This document shows positions 9,634-17,497 of a DNA stretch of 64,000 nt, piece by piece. The stretch is from Roseobacter sp. MH60115 (GTDB lineage Bacteria; Pseudomonadota; Alphaproteobacteria; Rhodobacterales; Rhodobacteraceae). Position 1 is the first letter of the stretch. Each line of letters begins with the position of its first letter. A model generated the notes under the pieces. The model did not search any database. It was not told where the DNA came from and was given only the letters and a program-made list of their open reading frames with translations. The translations under genes were made by a program, and so were the position numbers. The stretch covers positions 1 to 64,000 of the forward strand of contig NZ_JADOBQ010000002.1 of NCBI RefSeq assembly GCF_015644665.1, written 5' to 3'.

Positions 9634-10077
9634 GTGTCAATATATGAAATATATGTTCCGAATAATGGTACAACTATGGAAAAACTCAAAACCACTGCTG
9701 CGGACATGGTCAAGGCTGCCCGTAACCGCATCGAAGAGGTCGAAACTGCTGACTTGATCGCTATGATGGATGATCCTGACGTCGTTGTTGTCGACATTCG
9801 TGACGTTAGAGAGCGCCAGCGCACAGGTGCGATCCCGGGCTCGATCCATGCACCGCGCTGCATGATAGAGTTCTGGGTTGATCCGGACAGCCCCTATTAT
9901 AAGGACGCTTTTGGCCAGGAGGACAAAAGATATGTCTTCCACTGTGCGTCAGGGTGGCGGTCGGCGCTGACTGTCGCGACGCTGCAAGACATGGGGTTTG
10001 ACGCCGCCCATCTAAAAGAGGGGTTTTCGACCTGGGTGGAAAAGGGCGGCCCGGTGGAAACGATCGAGAAAAAGTAA
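9634..10077 (+). CDS. Rhodanese-like domain protein
   Basis: A single-domain rhodanese-like protein of 147 residues (133 if started at the ATG at 9676). It contains VVVVDIRDVRERQ and an active-site loop with cysteine, CASGWRSA, so it can plausibly carry a persulfide. Family members transfer sulfane sulfur. The GTG at 9634 has AGGAG seven bases upstream, whereas the ATG at 9676 has no Shine-Dalgarno sequence but gives the more usual N-terminus. The predicted operator at 9654-9672 falls between the two starts. It diverges from the FAD oxidase operon and converges on the iclR gene with a 3-base gap. It points to sulfur chemistry in this locus. Confidence 0.82.
   Translation: MSIYEIYVPNNGTTMEKLKTTAADMVKAARNRIEEVETADLIAMMDDPDVVVVDIRDVRERQRTGAIPGSIHAPRCMIEFWVDPDSPYYKDAFGQEDKRYVFHCASGWRSALTVATLQDMGFDAAHLKEGFSTWVEKGGPVETIEKK
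9635..9640 (-). promoter_or_regulatory. Putative -35 box of the FAD oxidase/hyu operon
   Basis: Read on the minus strand this is TTGACA, a perfect -35 hexamer, followed by CAA. It sits exactly 13 bases from the predicted operator at 9654-9672. The same operator-13 bp-TTGACACAA arrangement occurs on the plus strand before the PLP lyase gene (13200-13240). The -10 at 17 bp spacing is poor, which would suit an activated promoter. Confidence 0.45.
9654..9672. promoter_or_regulatory. Predicted IclR-family operator, site A
   Basis: TGTTCCGAATAATGGTACA is one of four related 19-bp degenerate palindromes in this locus. It has the same TGTTCCGA...ACA frame as site B at 13200. It lies between the FAD oxidase operon and the rhodanese gene. 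Assignment to the IclR regulator at 10081-10821 is inferred from proximity and from a similar site upstream of that gene. Confidence 0.55.
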
Positions 10078-10080
10078 CCC

Positions 10081-10821
10081 TCAGGTTTTTGCCACTTTCC
10101 CCGCAACGCTTGTGGCGGCATGCGCCACAAGCGATCCCAGCCAATCGATGCCTTTGTCCGGCATGTTAACATTCGGTAGCGACACCCCAAGGGCTGCAAT
10201 CGGTTTGCCGTTTGGCAGACATATGGCGGCACCCACACTCAGGATGCGATCCCGAAACTCGCCCTTGTCGTAGGCATATCCGCGGCGCAGGGTCTCTTGG
10301 ACGTCGGCGTCGAGATCCGTCAGATTTGTGATCGTCAGTTCGGTGTGTCGGGTCAACCCTCCGCTAACCTGCGAGCGCAGCTCGTCATATTGATGGGCCA
10401 GGATGGCCTTCCCGGTTCCGACGCAATGCAGGGGCGCCGACCCGCCCACCGGGTTCCACGACCGTATAGGCTTGGAGCTGTCTCGTTTGTCGATGTAGAT
10501 CACGGACAAGCCTTCCGGCACCGCAAGATAGATCGCTTCCCCTGTTTCTTTGGACAGATACTTCATCTCCGGGGCTGCCAGCTCGCGTAGATTCAAGTTG
10601 TCGAGAAGCATACGGCCAACCTGCCATGTCTTGAGAGTCGCAGCATAGGTCTTGTCCGGATTCTGCCGCACATAACCCAACACCGACAATGACTGCAGAA
10701 GCCTGAAGGTGTTCGATTTGGTGAGCTCCAACGACTTTGCGAGCTCGGTCACCCCCATACTTGATGGTGACCCTGCGAGGGTTTCCAGAATGGACAGACC
10801 TTTTGACAGTGTCGAATCCAC
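10081..10821 (-). CDS. IclR family transcriptional regulator
   Basis: A 246-residue IclR-type regulator. It has an N-terminal winged helix (GLSILETLA...GVTELAKSLELTKSNTFRLLQSL...GYV) and a C-terminal effector domain with RDSSKPIRSWNPVGGSAPLHCVGTGKA, the IclR ligand-pocket block. The start is GTG at 10821. Members bind a pathway metabolite and repress or activate catabolic operons, and commonly control their own gene. It sits amid the catabolic genes and shares the candidate 19-bp operator with them. It is therefore the most likely regulator of the hyu operon, the rhodanese, the molybdopterin enzyme, the PLP lyase and the transporter. Confidence 0.92.
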   Translation of the reverse strand: MDSTLSKGLSILETLAGSPSSMGVTELAKSLELTKSNTFRLLQSLSVLGYVRQNPDKTYAATLKTWQVGRMLLDNLNLRELAAPEMKYLSKETGEAIYLAVPEGLSVIYIDKRDSSKPIRSWNPVGGSAPLHCVGTGKAILAHQYDELRSQVSGGLTRHTELTITNLTDLDADVQETLRRGYAYDKGEFRDRILSVGAAICLPNGKPIAALGVSLPNVNMPDKGIDWLGSLVAHAATSVAGKVAKT

Positions 10822-10869
10822 TTTCGGCTCTTTTGCGTCTGCGATTGGAAAGCCCTCCCCACAGTGTTC

Positions 10870-13176
10870 CTAATCCGGGTCTGTATCACTATACAGAACG
10901 GGTGGTTGGTGAACAGTGATGTCTGGCGGCTCGCCGTCAAAGCGATGCAAGGAAACCCGCGCCGAATGCGATGCTGGAGATTGGGACAGGCTGGATGTCC
11001 GTTGATCGTGGGTCAGAGCATTTGGGTTTCCGTGCCGGTCGCGCGCCTGGGGTGCGGAAAAATCCGGATCCCACCACGCCCCGGTCCAAAGGAACACACA
11101 TCCTTCAAACACCTCATCCGTGATCCGGGCACCAGCAAGACAGCGCCCCCGGGAATTAGATAGCTCGACAATATCCCCATCCGAGATGCGCCGCCTTGCG
11201 GCATCATTCGTGTGAATCAGGACGGGTTCTCTCCCCCGCACCTTGTGGCTCAGACTGAAGGCACCATTGTCCAGCTGGCTGTGCAATCGGGTCTTGGGCT
11301 GCCCGGAGAGCAGGAACAAATCGCCTTCTCCCGCCTTGAAGTCACGCTGAGGAAAGAAACAGGCGTGGCCTTTGCAGTCAGGCAAATCGAACCCGGCCAG
11401 TGTGTCTGAGAAAACCTCGATCAAGCCGCTAGGCGTTGGCAAAGGATTTGACGCAGGGTCTGCACGAAACTCGGCCAGAAAGACCTGGTTCGGCGATGGG
11501 TCTGGCAGTTTGATCACATCGCCTACGTGGAACGTGTCCCAATCGGGCAAGGACACGCCGTGTTGGGCCCCTGCTGCACGCGTTTCTTCCCAAATGTGCC
11601 GCAGCCAGGCGTCGGGTGTTCGTCCTTCGGTGAACTGCTCTTCTGTTCCCAAGCGACTGGCGAGGTCTTTATACATCTCGTATTCGACACGGGCCTCGCC
11701 TGGCGGTGCGGCGAGTTTGTGCATGGGGATGAGGGCGTTGTCGGATTTCCCCGCTCCAAAGTCATCGCGTTCCTGAGCTGCCGCGACGGGGAGGACAATG
11801 TCTGCGTGCCGCGCCATCGCCGTCCAGTTGAGATCATTCACGATGACGGTTTCCGGAGTTTGAATCGCCTTGTGAAGCCGGAGCAAGTCCTGATGGTGGT
11901 GGAACGGGTTTCCGCCTGCCCACCAGACAAGCCGGGCGTCGGGGAATCGGCGTTCAGCGCCGTTGTAGGTGTAGGCGCCGCCCGGGTTCAGTAACATCTC
12001 GGAAATCATCGCGACGGGGATGAAATTGGTCACCGGGTTCGTGCCCTGTGGCAGGGTCCCCCACCGGAACAACCGCTCCATGTTGCCAACGTTTGCGTTC
12101 ACGCCGTAGCCAACGGTATAGCCGCCGCCGGGCAGTCCGATCTGCCCCAGCATCGCGGCCAGGGTGACCGCCATCCACAAGGCCTGCTCACCATAGTCGG
12201 CTCTTTGCACACCCGCAGCGACAGAGATCATGCACCTGTTCGACGCCATTTTCCGAGCAAGGTCTGTGATGTCTTGAGTGGACCATCCGGTATGTTCGGC
12301 CGCCCACTCTGCCGATTTTGGCACACCATCGGATGCGCCGGTTAGATACGCTTCGAATTGGTCATACCCCACACAATACCGGGCGAGAAACGCAAGATCG
12401 TGCAACCCTTCTGACATCAGCACATAGGCCAACCCAAGCATCAATGCCGTGTCAGTTCCGGGATGCACAGGCTTCCAGTCTGCATTCAAAAACGCGGCCG
12501 CATCCGTTCTCAACGGGCTGATGTTGACGAATTCGACACCCGCCTTTGCGCAGCTCCGCAGGTTATTGCTCATCCGGTGGATTGCGACACCTCCGTCGCT
12601 GACCTGGGTGTTGCGCATGGCCATGCCGCCAAACATCACCACAAGATCGGAATGTTTGGCGATCACGCTCCACCGGGTCGCTTCGGCCACATGCTTGCGA
12701 AAGGGTCCTACGATATAGGGCATCATCACAAGGGCGGCATTGTAGCTGTAATTTCCTTCGGAATACGAGAACCCGCCAACCGTGTTCAGAAACCGTTTGA
12801 GCTGACTTTGTGCGTGGTGAAAGCGCCCGGCGCTCGACCAACCGTAGGAGCCTGCGAAGATACTCTCGTTGCCGTGGTCTGTGCGCACGCGGTTGATTTC
12901 GCCCGCAATAAAATCCAGCGCGCGATCCCATGAAACCTCGACAAATGCATCGCGCCCGCGCGGCACAGGATCACGCGATTTGTCGAGCCAGCTTTTGCGG
13001 ATTGCCGGGCGCAAAATACGCGCCGCCCCGTTCAAGCTGCCCGGGATGTTCCCGTTGATTGGTGAAGGGTCCGGGTCTGCGGGATGTCCGTCCACAGATA
13101 CAATTCTCCCGGCCTCGACCCGGGCAATGCCGACACCCCAGTGGTTTGCAGTAAGTCTGGATGTTTTTGTCGCCAA
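10870..13176 (-). CDS. Molybdopterin-dependent oxidoreductase, BisC/DMSO-reductase family
   Basis: A 768-residue single-subunit enzyme resembling biotin/methionine/TMAO sulfoxide reductases. It begins with an AxHWGVGIARVEAGRIV strand (no Fe-S cysteine cluster motif), then SWDRALDFIAGEI, SYGWSSAGRFHHAQSQLKRFLN (the family serine-ligand region) and GGNPFHHHQDL, and ends with the cofactor-binding TSSLSQ-like segment. No twin-arginine signal is seen, so it should be cytoplasmic, like BisC. I place the start at TTG 13176, with GAGGTG 8 bases upstream; an ATG at 13221 would run through the predicted operator. A sulfoxide or N-oxide substrate is likely, though not proven. The gene's 3' end holds the operator upstream of iclR. 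Confidence 0.85.
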   Translation of the reverse strand: MATKTSRLTANHWGVGIARVEAGRIVSVDGHPADPDPSPINGNIPGSLNGAARILRPAIRKSWLDKSRDPVPRGRDAFVEVSWDRALDFIAGEINRVRTDHGNESIFAGSYGWSSAGRFHHAQSQLKRFLNTVGGFSYSEGNYSYNAALVMMPYIVGPFRKHVAEATRWSVIAKHSDLVVMFGGMAMRNTQVSDGGVAIHRMSNNLRSCAKAGVEFVNISPLRTDAAAFLNADWKPVHPGTDTALMLGLAYVLMSEGLHDLAFLARYCVGYDQFEAYLTGASDGVPKSAEWAAEHTGWSTQDITDLARKMASNRCMISVAAGVQRADYGEQALWMAVTLAAMLGQIGLPGGGYTVGYGVNANVGNMERLFRWGTLPQGTNPVTNFIPVAMISEMLLNPGGAYTYNGAERRFPDARLVWWAGGNPFHHHQDLLRLHKAIQTPETVIVNDLNWTAMARHADIVLPVAAAQERDDFGAGKSDNALIPMHKLAAPPGEARVEYEMYKDLASRLGTEEQFTEGRTPDAWLRHIWEETRAAGAQHGVSLPDWDTFHVGDVIKLPDPSPNQVFLAEFRADPASNPLPTPSGLIEVFSDTLAGFDLPDCKGHACFFPQRDFKAGEGDLFLLSGQPKTRLHSQLDNGAFSLSHKVRGREPVLIHTNDAARRRISDGDIVELSNSRGRCLAGARITDEVFEGCVFLWTGAWWDPDFSAPQARDRHGNPNALTHDQRTSSLSQSPASHSARVSLHRFDGEPPDITVHQPPVLYSDTDPD
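10882..10900. promoter_or_regulatory. Predicted IclR-family operator, site C
   Basis: TGTATCACTATACAGAACG matches the reverse of site A at 14 of 19 positions. It contains the perfect 16-bp palindrome CTGTATCACTATACAG (10881-10896). It is about 60 bases upstream of the iclR start, inside the last codons of the molybdopterin enzyme gene. This position suits autoregulation. Confidence 0.55.
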
Positions 13177-13199
13177 GACGGGTTCACCTCGATTGCAGA

Positions 13200-13218
13200 T
13201 GTTCCGATATAAAGAACA
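13200..13218. promoter_or_regulatory. Predicted IclR-family operator, site B
   Basis: TGTTCCGATATAAAGAACA is an inverted repeat (TGTTC-N9-GAACA), the most symmetric of the four sites. It lies in the divergent region between the molybdopterin enzyme and the PLP lyase. A TTGACA box follows after exactly 13 bases on the plus strand (13232-13237), as at site A. Confidence 0.6.
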
Positions 13219-13231
13219 CATTTGCCAAATA

Positions 13232-13260
13232 TTGACACAATATTGAAGAGGTGTCAGGAT
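13232..13260 (+). promoter_or_regulatory. Putative promoter of the PLP lyase gene
   Basis: TTGACA (13232-13237) is followed, after 17 bases, by CAGGAT, a weak -10 box. The perfect -35 with a weak -10 and an upstream palindrome fits activator-dependent transcription. Prediction by eye only. Confidence 0.4.
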
Positions 13261-13286
13261 AAAAGCAACATACGGAATCTACAATA

Positions 13287-14462
13287 ATGCCCTCACTTGC
13301 GAAACCTCTTGAGGACCTTCTGGTCCAGTCCGGTCGGCCTGCCAAAACAGACGGTCGCCATGTCAACCTGCCAATCGAACTCGGGTCTACCATTGTCTTT
13401 GACACATTGGCAGAGTTCGAGGCGGCTCGCGACAAGCGGTATGAAACCGGCACAATGTACTATGGTCGCTATGGGAACGAAGCCAGTTTTCAGCTCGAAC
13501 GTGCACTATCGCAGCTTGATCACGCCCATGGCACCACACTGACATCATCCGGCGTCGCGGCCATCTCGCTGACGTTGCTGACCTTTGCACGGCCCGGTAT
13601 GCATCTATTGGTGGCGGACAACGTCTATGCCAACACCCGCGCTTTCTGCGATAAGGTGCTGACAGGGCTGAGTGTTCGCGTTGAGTACTTCGATCCCATG
13701 GTGGGAGAGGGCGTTTCAGATCTGATAACACCGGAAACCTGCGCGATCATGTTCGAGGCCCCGGGGTCCGGCACGTTCGAAGTTCCTGACATCCCGGCAA
13801 TTGCAAGTGCAAGCAAGGCGGCCGGTATTCCCTCCATCATCGACAGCACCTGGGCAACGCCAGTGTTTTGCGCGCCTTTGACCTTGGGCGTTGACGTGGT
13901 TGTCGCGTCTTGCTCCAAGTATCTGAGCGGTCACTCCGATTGTATGTTGGGCATGATCGCCTGCACAGAGACCTACCACGATCAGATCCGCAGCACCGTC
14001 ATGGCTGTTGGCGACAAAACCGGAGGGCAGGAGGTTTTCCTGATGCTGCGCGGGCTGCGGACCCTCAAAGTACGCATGGACGCAATCGATGCAGCTGGCC
14101 GGGAGATCGCCACGTGGCTTGCCGAGCAACCTCAGGTCAAGCGGCTGCTGCATCCCGCCTTCGAGAGCTGTCCCGGGCATGCCCATTGGCGGCGCGATTT
14201 CTCCGGGGCAGCGGGCCTGTTTGGCGTTGTGTTTCACACGTGCTCGAACGATCAAATCCGCAGCTTTGTCGACGCGTTACAGCACTTCGGCATCGGAGTC
14301 AGCTGGGGAGGATATGAGAGCCTCGTTTTGCCTGTCACACCCACCCGCACAGGCACAGATTGGTCTGAAGATGGTCAATTGGTCCGTTTTAATATCGGGC
14401 TGGATGATCCCGAAACCCTCAAGGCTGATCTTGCTGCGGCGCTTCCCCTCTTAACTTCATGA
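13287..14462 (+). CDS. Cystathionine beta-lyase-like PLP enzyme (Cys/Met metabolism family)
   Basis: A 391-residue fold-type I PLP enzyme of the Cys/Met metabolism family. It shows YGRYGNEASFQLE, the TSSGVAAISL cofactor-phosphate region, IIDSTWATP with the aspartate that pairs with the PLP nitrogen, and the Schiff-base lysine in ASCSKYLSGHSD. The overall pattern is MetC-like (cleaves a C-S bond giving a thiol, pyruvate and ammonia), but methionine gamma-lyase activity cannot be excluded. It is first in a two-gene unit with the VOC protein. Together with the rhodanese and the BisC-like enzyme it points to a sulfur-containing substrate. Confidence 0.88.
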   Translation: MPSLAKPLEDLLVQSGRPAKTDGRHVNLPIELGSTIVFDTLAEFEAARDKRYETGTMYYGRYGNEASFQLERALSQLDHAHGTTLTSSGVAAISLTLLTFARPGMHLLVADNVYANTRAFCDKVLTGLSVRVEYFDPMVGEGVSDLITPETCAIMFEAPGSGTFEVPDIPAIASASKAAGIPSIIDSTWATPVFCAPLTLGVDVVVASCSKYLSGHSDCMLGMIACTETYHDQIRSTVMAVGDKTGGQEVFLMLRGLRTLKVRMDAIDAAGREIATWLAEQPQVKRLLHPAFESCPGHAHWRRDFSGAAGLFGVVFHTCSNDQIRSFVDALQHFGIGVSWGGYESLVLPVTPTRTGTDWSEDGQLVRFNIGLDDPETLKADLAAALPLLTS

Positions 14463-14477
14463 TCGGACGATTGCCCA

Positions 14478-15116
14478 ATGCCCAACAACAGAATTGATCA
14501 CTTCGCGATCGGCGCCCATTCTCTGGAACAAGGTGTGGCTGCAATGCAAAACGCCTTGGGTGTCGAAGTCCCACGCGGCGGCAAACATGAAGCGATGAGC
14601 ACCCACAACTGTGTCATGCAATCCGGGAACGAGAGCTTCTTTGAGTTGATCGCCATTGACCCGGACGCGCCAGACCCCGGGCGCGCACGTTGGTTCACTC
14701 TGGATGATCCGGCCACGCAAGAGCGGCTGTCAGAGCGTCCGCGTGCGCTGTGTTGGGTGGTTGGTACGGATGACTTGGACGCGGTGATCGCGGCGAGCCC
14801 CGTTGATCTGGGCGAAGTCGTCTTGTTTACACGCGGCGACCGATCCTGGCGCCTGACGGTGCCAAAAGACGGCAGTCTGCCAATGGGAGGGCTGCTCCCG
14901 GCTTTCATCGAATGGTCGCCCGGACCGCACCCGTCAACAGGGCAGCAGGATCTGCGTGTCACGCTCAAGTCCGTGCATTTGTACCATCCGGATCCCGATA
15001 ACCTGTCTGGTATTCTTCAGGCGCTTGGGGTGGATCACCTGGCTTCCGTTCATCAAGGCGCGACCGCTTTGTCTTTCGAGTTGGAAACTGCAAACGGGTC
15101 AGTCACCCTCGACTAG
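14478..15116 (+). CDS. VOC/glyoxalase-like domain protein
   Basis: A 212-residue protein starting with RIDHFAIGAHSLEQGVAAMQNALGVEVPRGGKHEAMSTHN, the hallmark of the Glyoxalase_3-like VOC family. Members bind a metal through His/Glu ligands and act as lyases, isomerases or dioxygenases. The specific reaction is unknown. It follows the PLP lyase by 15 bases and should be cotranscribed. A strong hairpin terminator follows. Confidence 0.78.
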   Translation: MPNNRIDHFAIGAHSLEQGVAAMQNALGVEVPRGGKHEAMSTHNCVMQSGNESFFELIAIDPDAPDPGRARWFTLDDPATQERLSERPRALCWVVGTDDLDAVIAASPVDLGEVVLFTRGDRSWRLTVPKDGSLPMGGLLPAFIEWSPGPHPSTGQQDLRVTLKSVHLYHPDPDNLSGILQALGVDHLASVHQGATALSFELETANGSVTLD

Positions 15117-15142
15117 CCACGCCTTGACGATGCGATTGCACG

Positions 15143-15180
15143 ACGGGAAAGGGGCTGCCCAAAGGCAGCCCCTTTCCCGT
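15143..15180. terminator. Strong bidirectional hairpin between convergent genes
   Basis: A perfect 17-bp stem (15143-15159 pairs with 15164-15180) closes a CAAA loop. It lies between the convergent VOC gene and the permease gene. T-runs are short, but the stem is very stable and can end transcription from both sides. Confidence 0.8.
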
Positions 15181-15207
15181 CTGGGGGAGACCGAAGGCTG
15201 GCGCAGG

Positions 15208-16296
15208 TTACCGCTCGGATATGGCCATGCGACCCTTGAGGTATTCGCCGTACTGACCCAAGGAGAAGATGAAGAGCCAGTAGATCAAGGCGACGAAGAC
15301 ATAGACTTCCAGATAGTAAGGCGCCCATTCACCCGTGCCAAAGGCCGCCTTTGCCGATGCCATGACGTCGAAGAAGCCGATGATGATCACCAGCGCCGTT
15401 TCCTTGAACGTGATGACCACCATGTTGATGGTGGATGGCAGTGCGTGGCGGAACACCTGTGGCAGGACAATACGACCCAGAGTCTGCCAATAAGTAAGCC
15501 CAAGCGCCTGGCCAGCCTCGAATTGTCCCTTTGGGATCGCTTGAAAGCCACCTCTGAAAACTTCGGCCTGATAGCAGGCGAAGAACAGAGCGAATGCGAC
15601 AATCACACGCCAGATTTTGTCACCTTCAAGCCAGCTCGGCAGGATGATCGGGATCACGACTGCTGCCGTAAACAGCGTGACAAGCAGGGGCAGCGACCGC
15701 ACGAAATCGATCAAAACAACTGCAAACCCCCTGACAAACGGCATCTCGGAGCGGCGCATGAGCGCGAGCCCGAGCCCCATCGGCATGCCCAGCAGCACCA
15801 CCGATGAGAACAGGAACAGTGTCAGGGACAGCCCGCCCCACCCATCTGTGGTGACCTGTTGCAGGCCAAGCAGGCTGCCTTCCATCAGCAGGTAGTAGGT
15901 CGCGAAACCAACAATCCACAGCGTCACGATGCGCTTGGCGCTCCACATCAGCGGGATGCAGGAGATCACGACGGTTGCGATGATGGCAACAGCGGCAAGC
16001 GTGGACCGCCAGTGCTGGTCGAAGGGGTAAAGGCCAAACAGGATCAGGCGGTGACGGGCGTCAATGACCGCCCAGCACGCCCCGGCGCCGGTACCTTTGC
16101 CGCATTGACCGACGTTCTCTGCCGACCAGATGGCGCGCAATATGGCCCAGTCAAACAAGGACCAGGCAAGCCATGCCAGCACACCAAAGACCAGGATTGA
16201 AAGAGCAGACTGCGTAGGTGTGGGAAACGCCCGCTTTTTCAGAACTTGCGTGATGGACTGAAATTTTGTCGGTGCTGTTACAGAGAGGTCAGACAT
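15208..16296 (-). CDS. Amino-acid ABC transporter permease (AapM type)
   Basis: A 362-residue inner-membrane permease of the polar amino-acid family. It is long, as AapM is, with an extended N-terminal half and extra membrane spans before the permease core. The core includes LGLTYWQTLGRIVLPQVFRHALPS, the EAA loop that docks the ATPase. It starts one base after the AapQ stop (TGATATG). It pairs with AapQ and, by inference, with the ATPase at 770-1507. Confidence 0.88.
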   Translation of the reverse strand: MSDLSVTAPTKFQSITQVLKKRAFPTPTQSALSILVFGVLAWLAWSLFDWAILRAIWSAENVGQCGKGTGAGACWAVIDARHRLILFGLYPFDQHWRSTLAAVAIIATVVISCIPLMWSAKRIVTLWIVGFATYYLLMEGSLLGLQQVTTDGWGGLSLTLFLFSSVVLLGMPMGLGLALMRRSEMPFVRGFAVVLIDFVRSLPLLVTLFTAAVVIPIILPSWLEGDKIWRVIVAFALFFACYQAEVFRGGFQAIPKGQFEAGQALGLTYWQTLGRIVLPQVFRHALPSTINMVVITFKETALVIIIGFFDVMASAKAAFGTGEWAPYYLEVYVFVALIYWLFIFSLGQYGEYLKGRMAISER

Positions 16297-16297
16297 A

Positions 16298-17434
16298 TCA
16301 GTGCGCTTTCAGTTTCATACGCGCATTCAGCCAGTTTGTGAAAACCGCGAGACCGCCGTTCACCAGTAGGAATGCGCCAGCCAGGATCGCAATCAGCTCA
16401 AGGGTTTGACCGGATTGGGTGATCGAGATGGACACGATGTAGAAGAGGTCGCTGAACCCGATGGCGACACCAATCGTGGTCGCCTTCATCATGAAAATCC
16501 ATTGATTGCCAAGCGGTGGAATAATCGAACGCAATGCCATCGGCATCTTGATGCGCGACCAGATGGCGCCTTTGCTCAGGCCAAGTGCCTGCCCTGCCTC
16601 TGTCAGGCCTTTGGGCACTTGTGCCAGGCCACCACGGACCACTTCCGCGATATAGGCGCTGCCATATAGGGTAATCGCAACAATCATCCCCACGAGCTCG
16701 ATGGGAATTGTGATGCCCCCACGGAACCGCAATCCTTTCAGTTCCGGTATCGTGACGAGGGTTGCACCTTCCGGGCGCATTGCGATGGCGGCCACGATGC
16801 ACATAAGGATTGACCCGCCGACCCAGCCCAGCACCCCGTGGATCAACGGAATTTTCCGCGATATCAAAACGACGCCGAGCGCTATGGAAGCAAGCAGCAG
16901 AGCGACGGCCACACCCGGCGTGACACTCAGCCCAGGCAGCATCAGACCACGGTTTGACAGGAATATCGTATCTGCCATTGACATCGCTTGGCGCGGGCCC
17001 GGCAAGTTGATCAAAACTGCGTAGAGGAAGACCAGTTGCAGGATCAGCGGGATGTTGCGGAAAATTTGGACATACACGGTGGCGGCGGTCTTAATCGCGA
17101 TGTTCGACGCATCACGGGCAGTTCCGATGATGAATCCAAACAGGGTCGTCAGGAAAATCGCGATGAAGCCGACAAAAAGCGTGTTCAGAAACCCGACGAA
17201 GAGCGTCTGTGAATAAGGGTCCATGATTGTTTTGGGCACAAGCGAGAAGCTGTAGTCCCACCCCGTGCTACGCTCTAAAAATCCAAAGCCGCTGGTCAGA
17301 CCCTGAGCTTCGAGGTTGGTGCGCGCGGTTGTAAAGGCACCCAGTATGACCAGAGCCGACAAGGCAATGAGGCCGGCTTGAATAGCGATTTTGCGCCGCT
17401 TTGCCCTTTGGCGCAACTCATCAGCTTTGGACAT
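16298..17434 (-). CDS. Amino-acid ABC transporter permease (AapQ type)
   Basis: A 378-residue inner-membrane permease. It has an N-terminal span, a long insert with extra hydrophobic segments as in AapQ, and an EAA loop, EAGQALGLSKGAIWSRIKMPMALRSIIPPLGNQW. GGGGGA lies before the start at 17434. It is the middle gene of the J-Q-M unit, 63 bases after the binding-protein gene, from which a hairpin separates it. Confidence 0.88.
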   Translation of the reverse strand: MSKADELRQRAKRRKIAIQAGLIALSALVILGAFTTARTNLEAQGLTSGFGFLERSTGWDYSFSLVPKTIMDPYSQTLFVGFLNTLFVGFIAIFLTTLFGFIIGTARDASNIAIKTAATVYVQIFRNIPLILQLVFLYAVLINLPGPRQAMSMADTIFLSNRGLMLPGLSVTPGVAVALLLASIALGVVLISRKIPLIHGVLGWVGGSILMCIVAAIAMRPEGATLVTIPELKGLRFRGGITIPIELVGMIVAITLYGSAYIAEVVRGGLAQVPKGLTEAGQALGLSKGAIWSRIKMPMALRSIIPPLGNQWIFMMKATTIGVAIGFSDLFYIVSISITQSGQTLELIAILAGAFLLVNGGLAVFTNWLNARMKLKAH

Positions 17435-17461
17435 CTCGTTCCCCCTACCCAGGTAAGCAAG

Positions 17462-17486
17462 ATGGGTCGGCAGTGGGCCGACCCAT
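17462..17486 (-). terminator. Hairpin between binding-protein and permease genes
   Basis: A 10-bp perfect stem (ATGGGTCGGC / GCCGACCCAT) with a 5-base loop lies just after the binding-protein stop codon and has no T-run. Such hairpins commonly protect the upstream message, so that more binding protein than permease is made. That role here is inference. Confidence 0.55.
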
Positions 17487-17497
17487 TGTTGGCCGGA

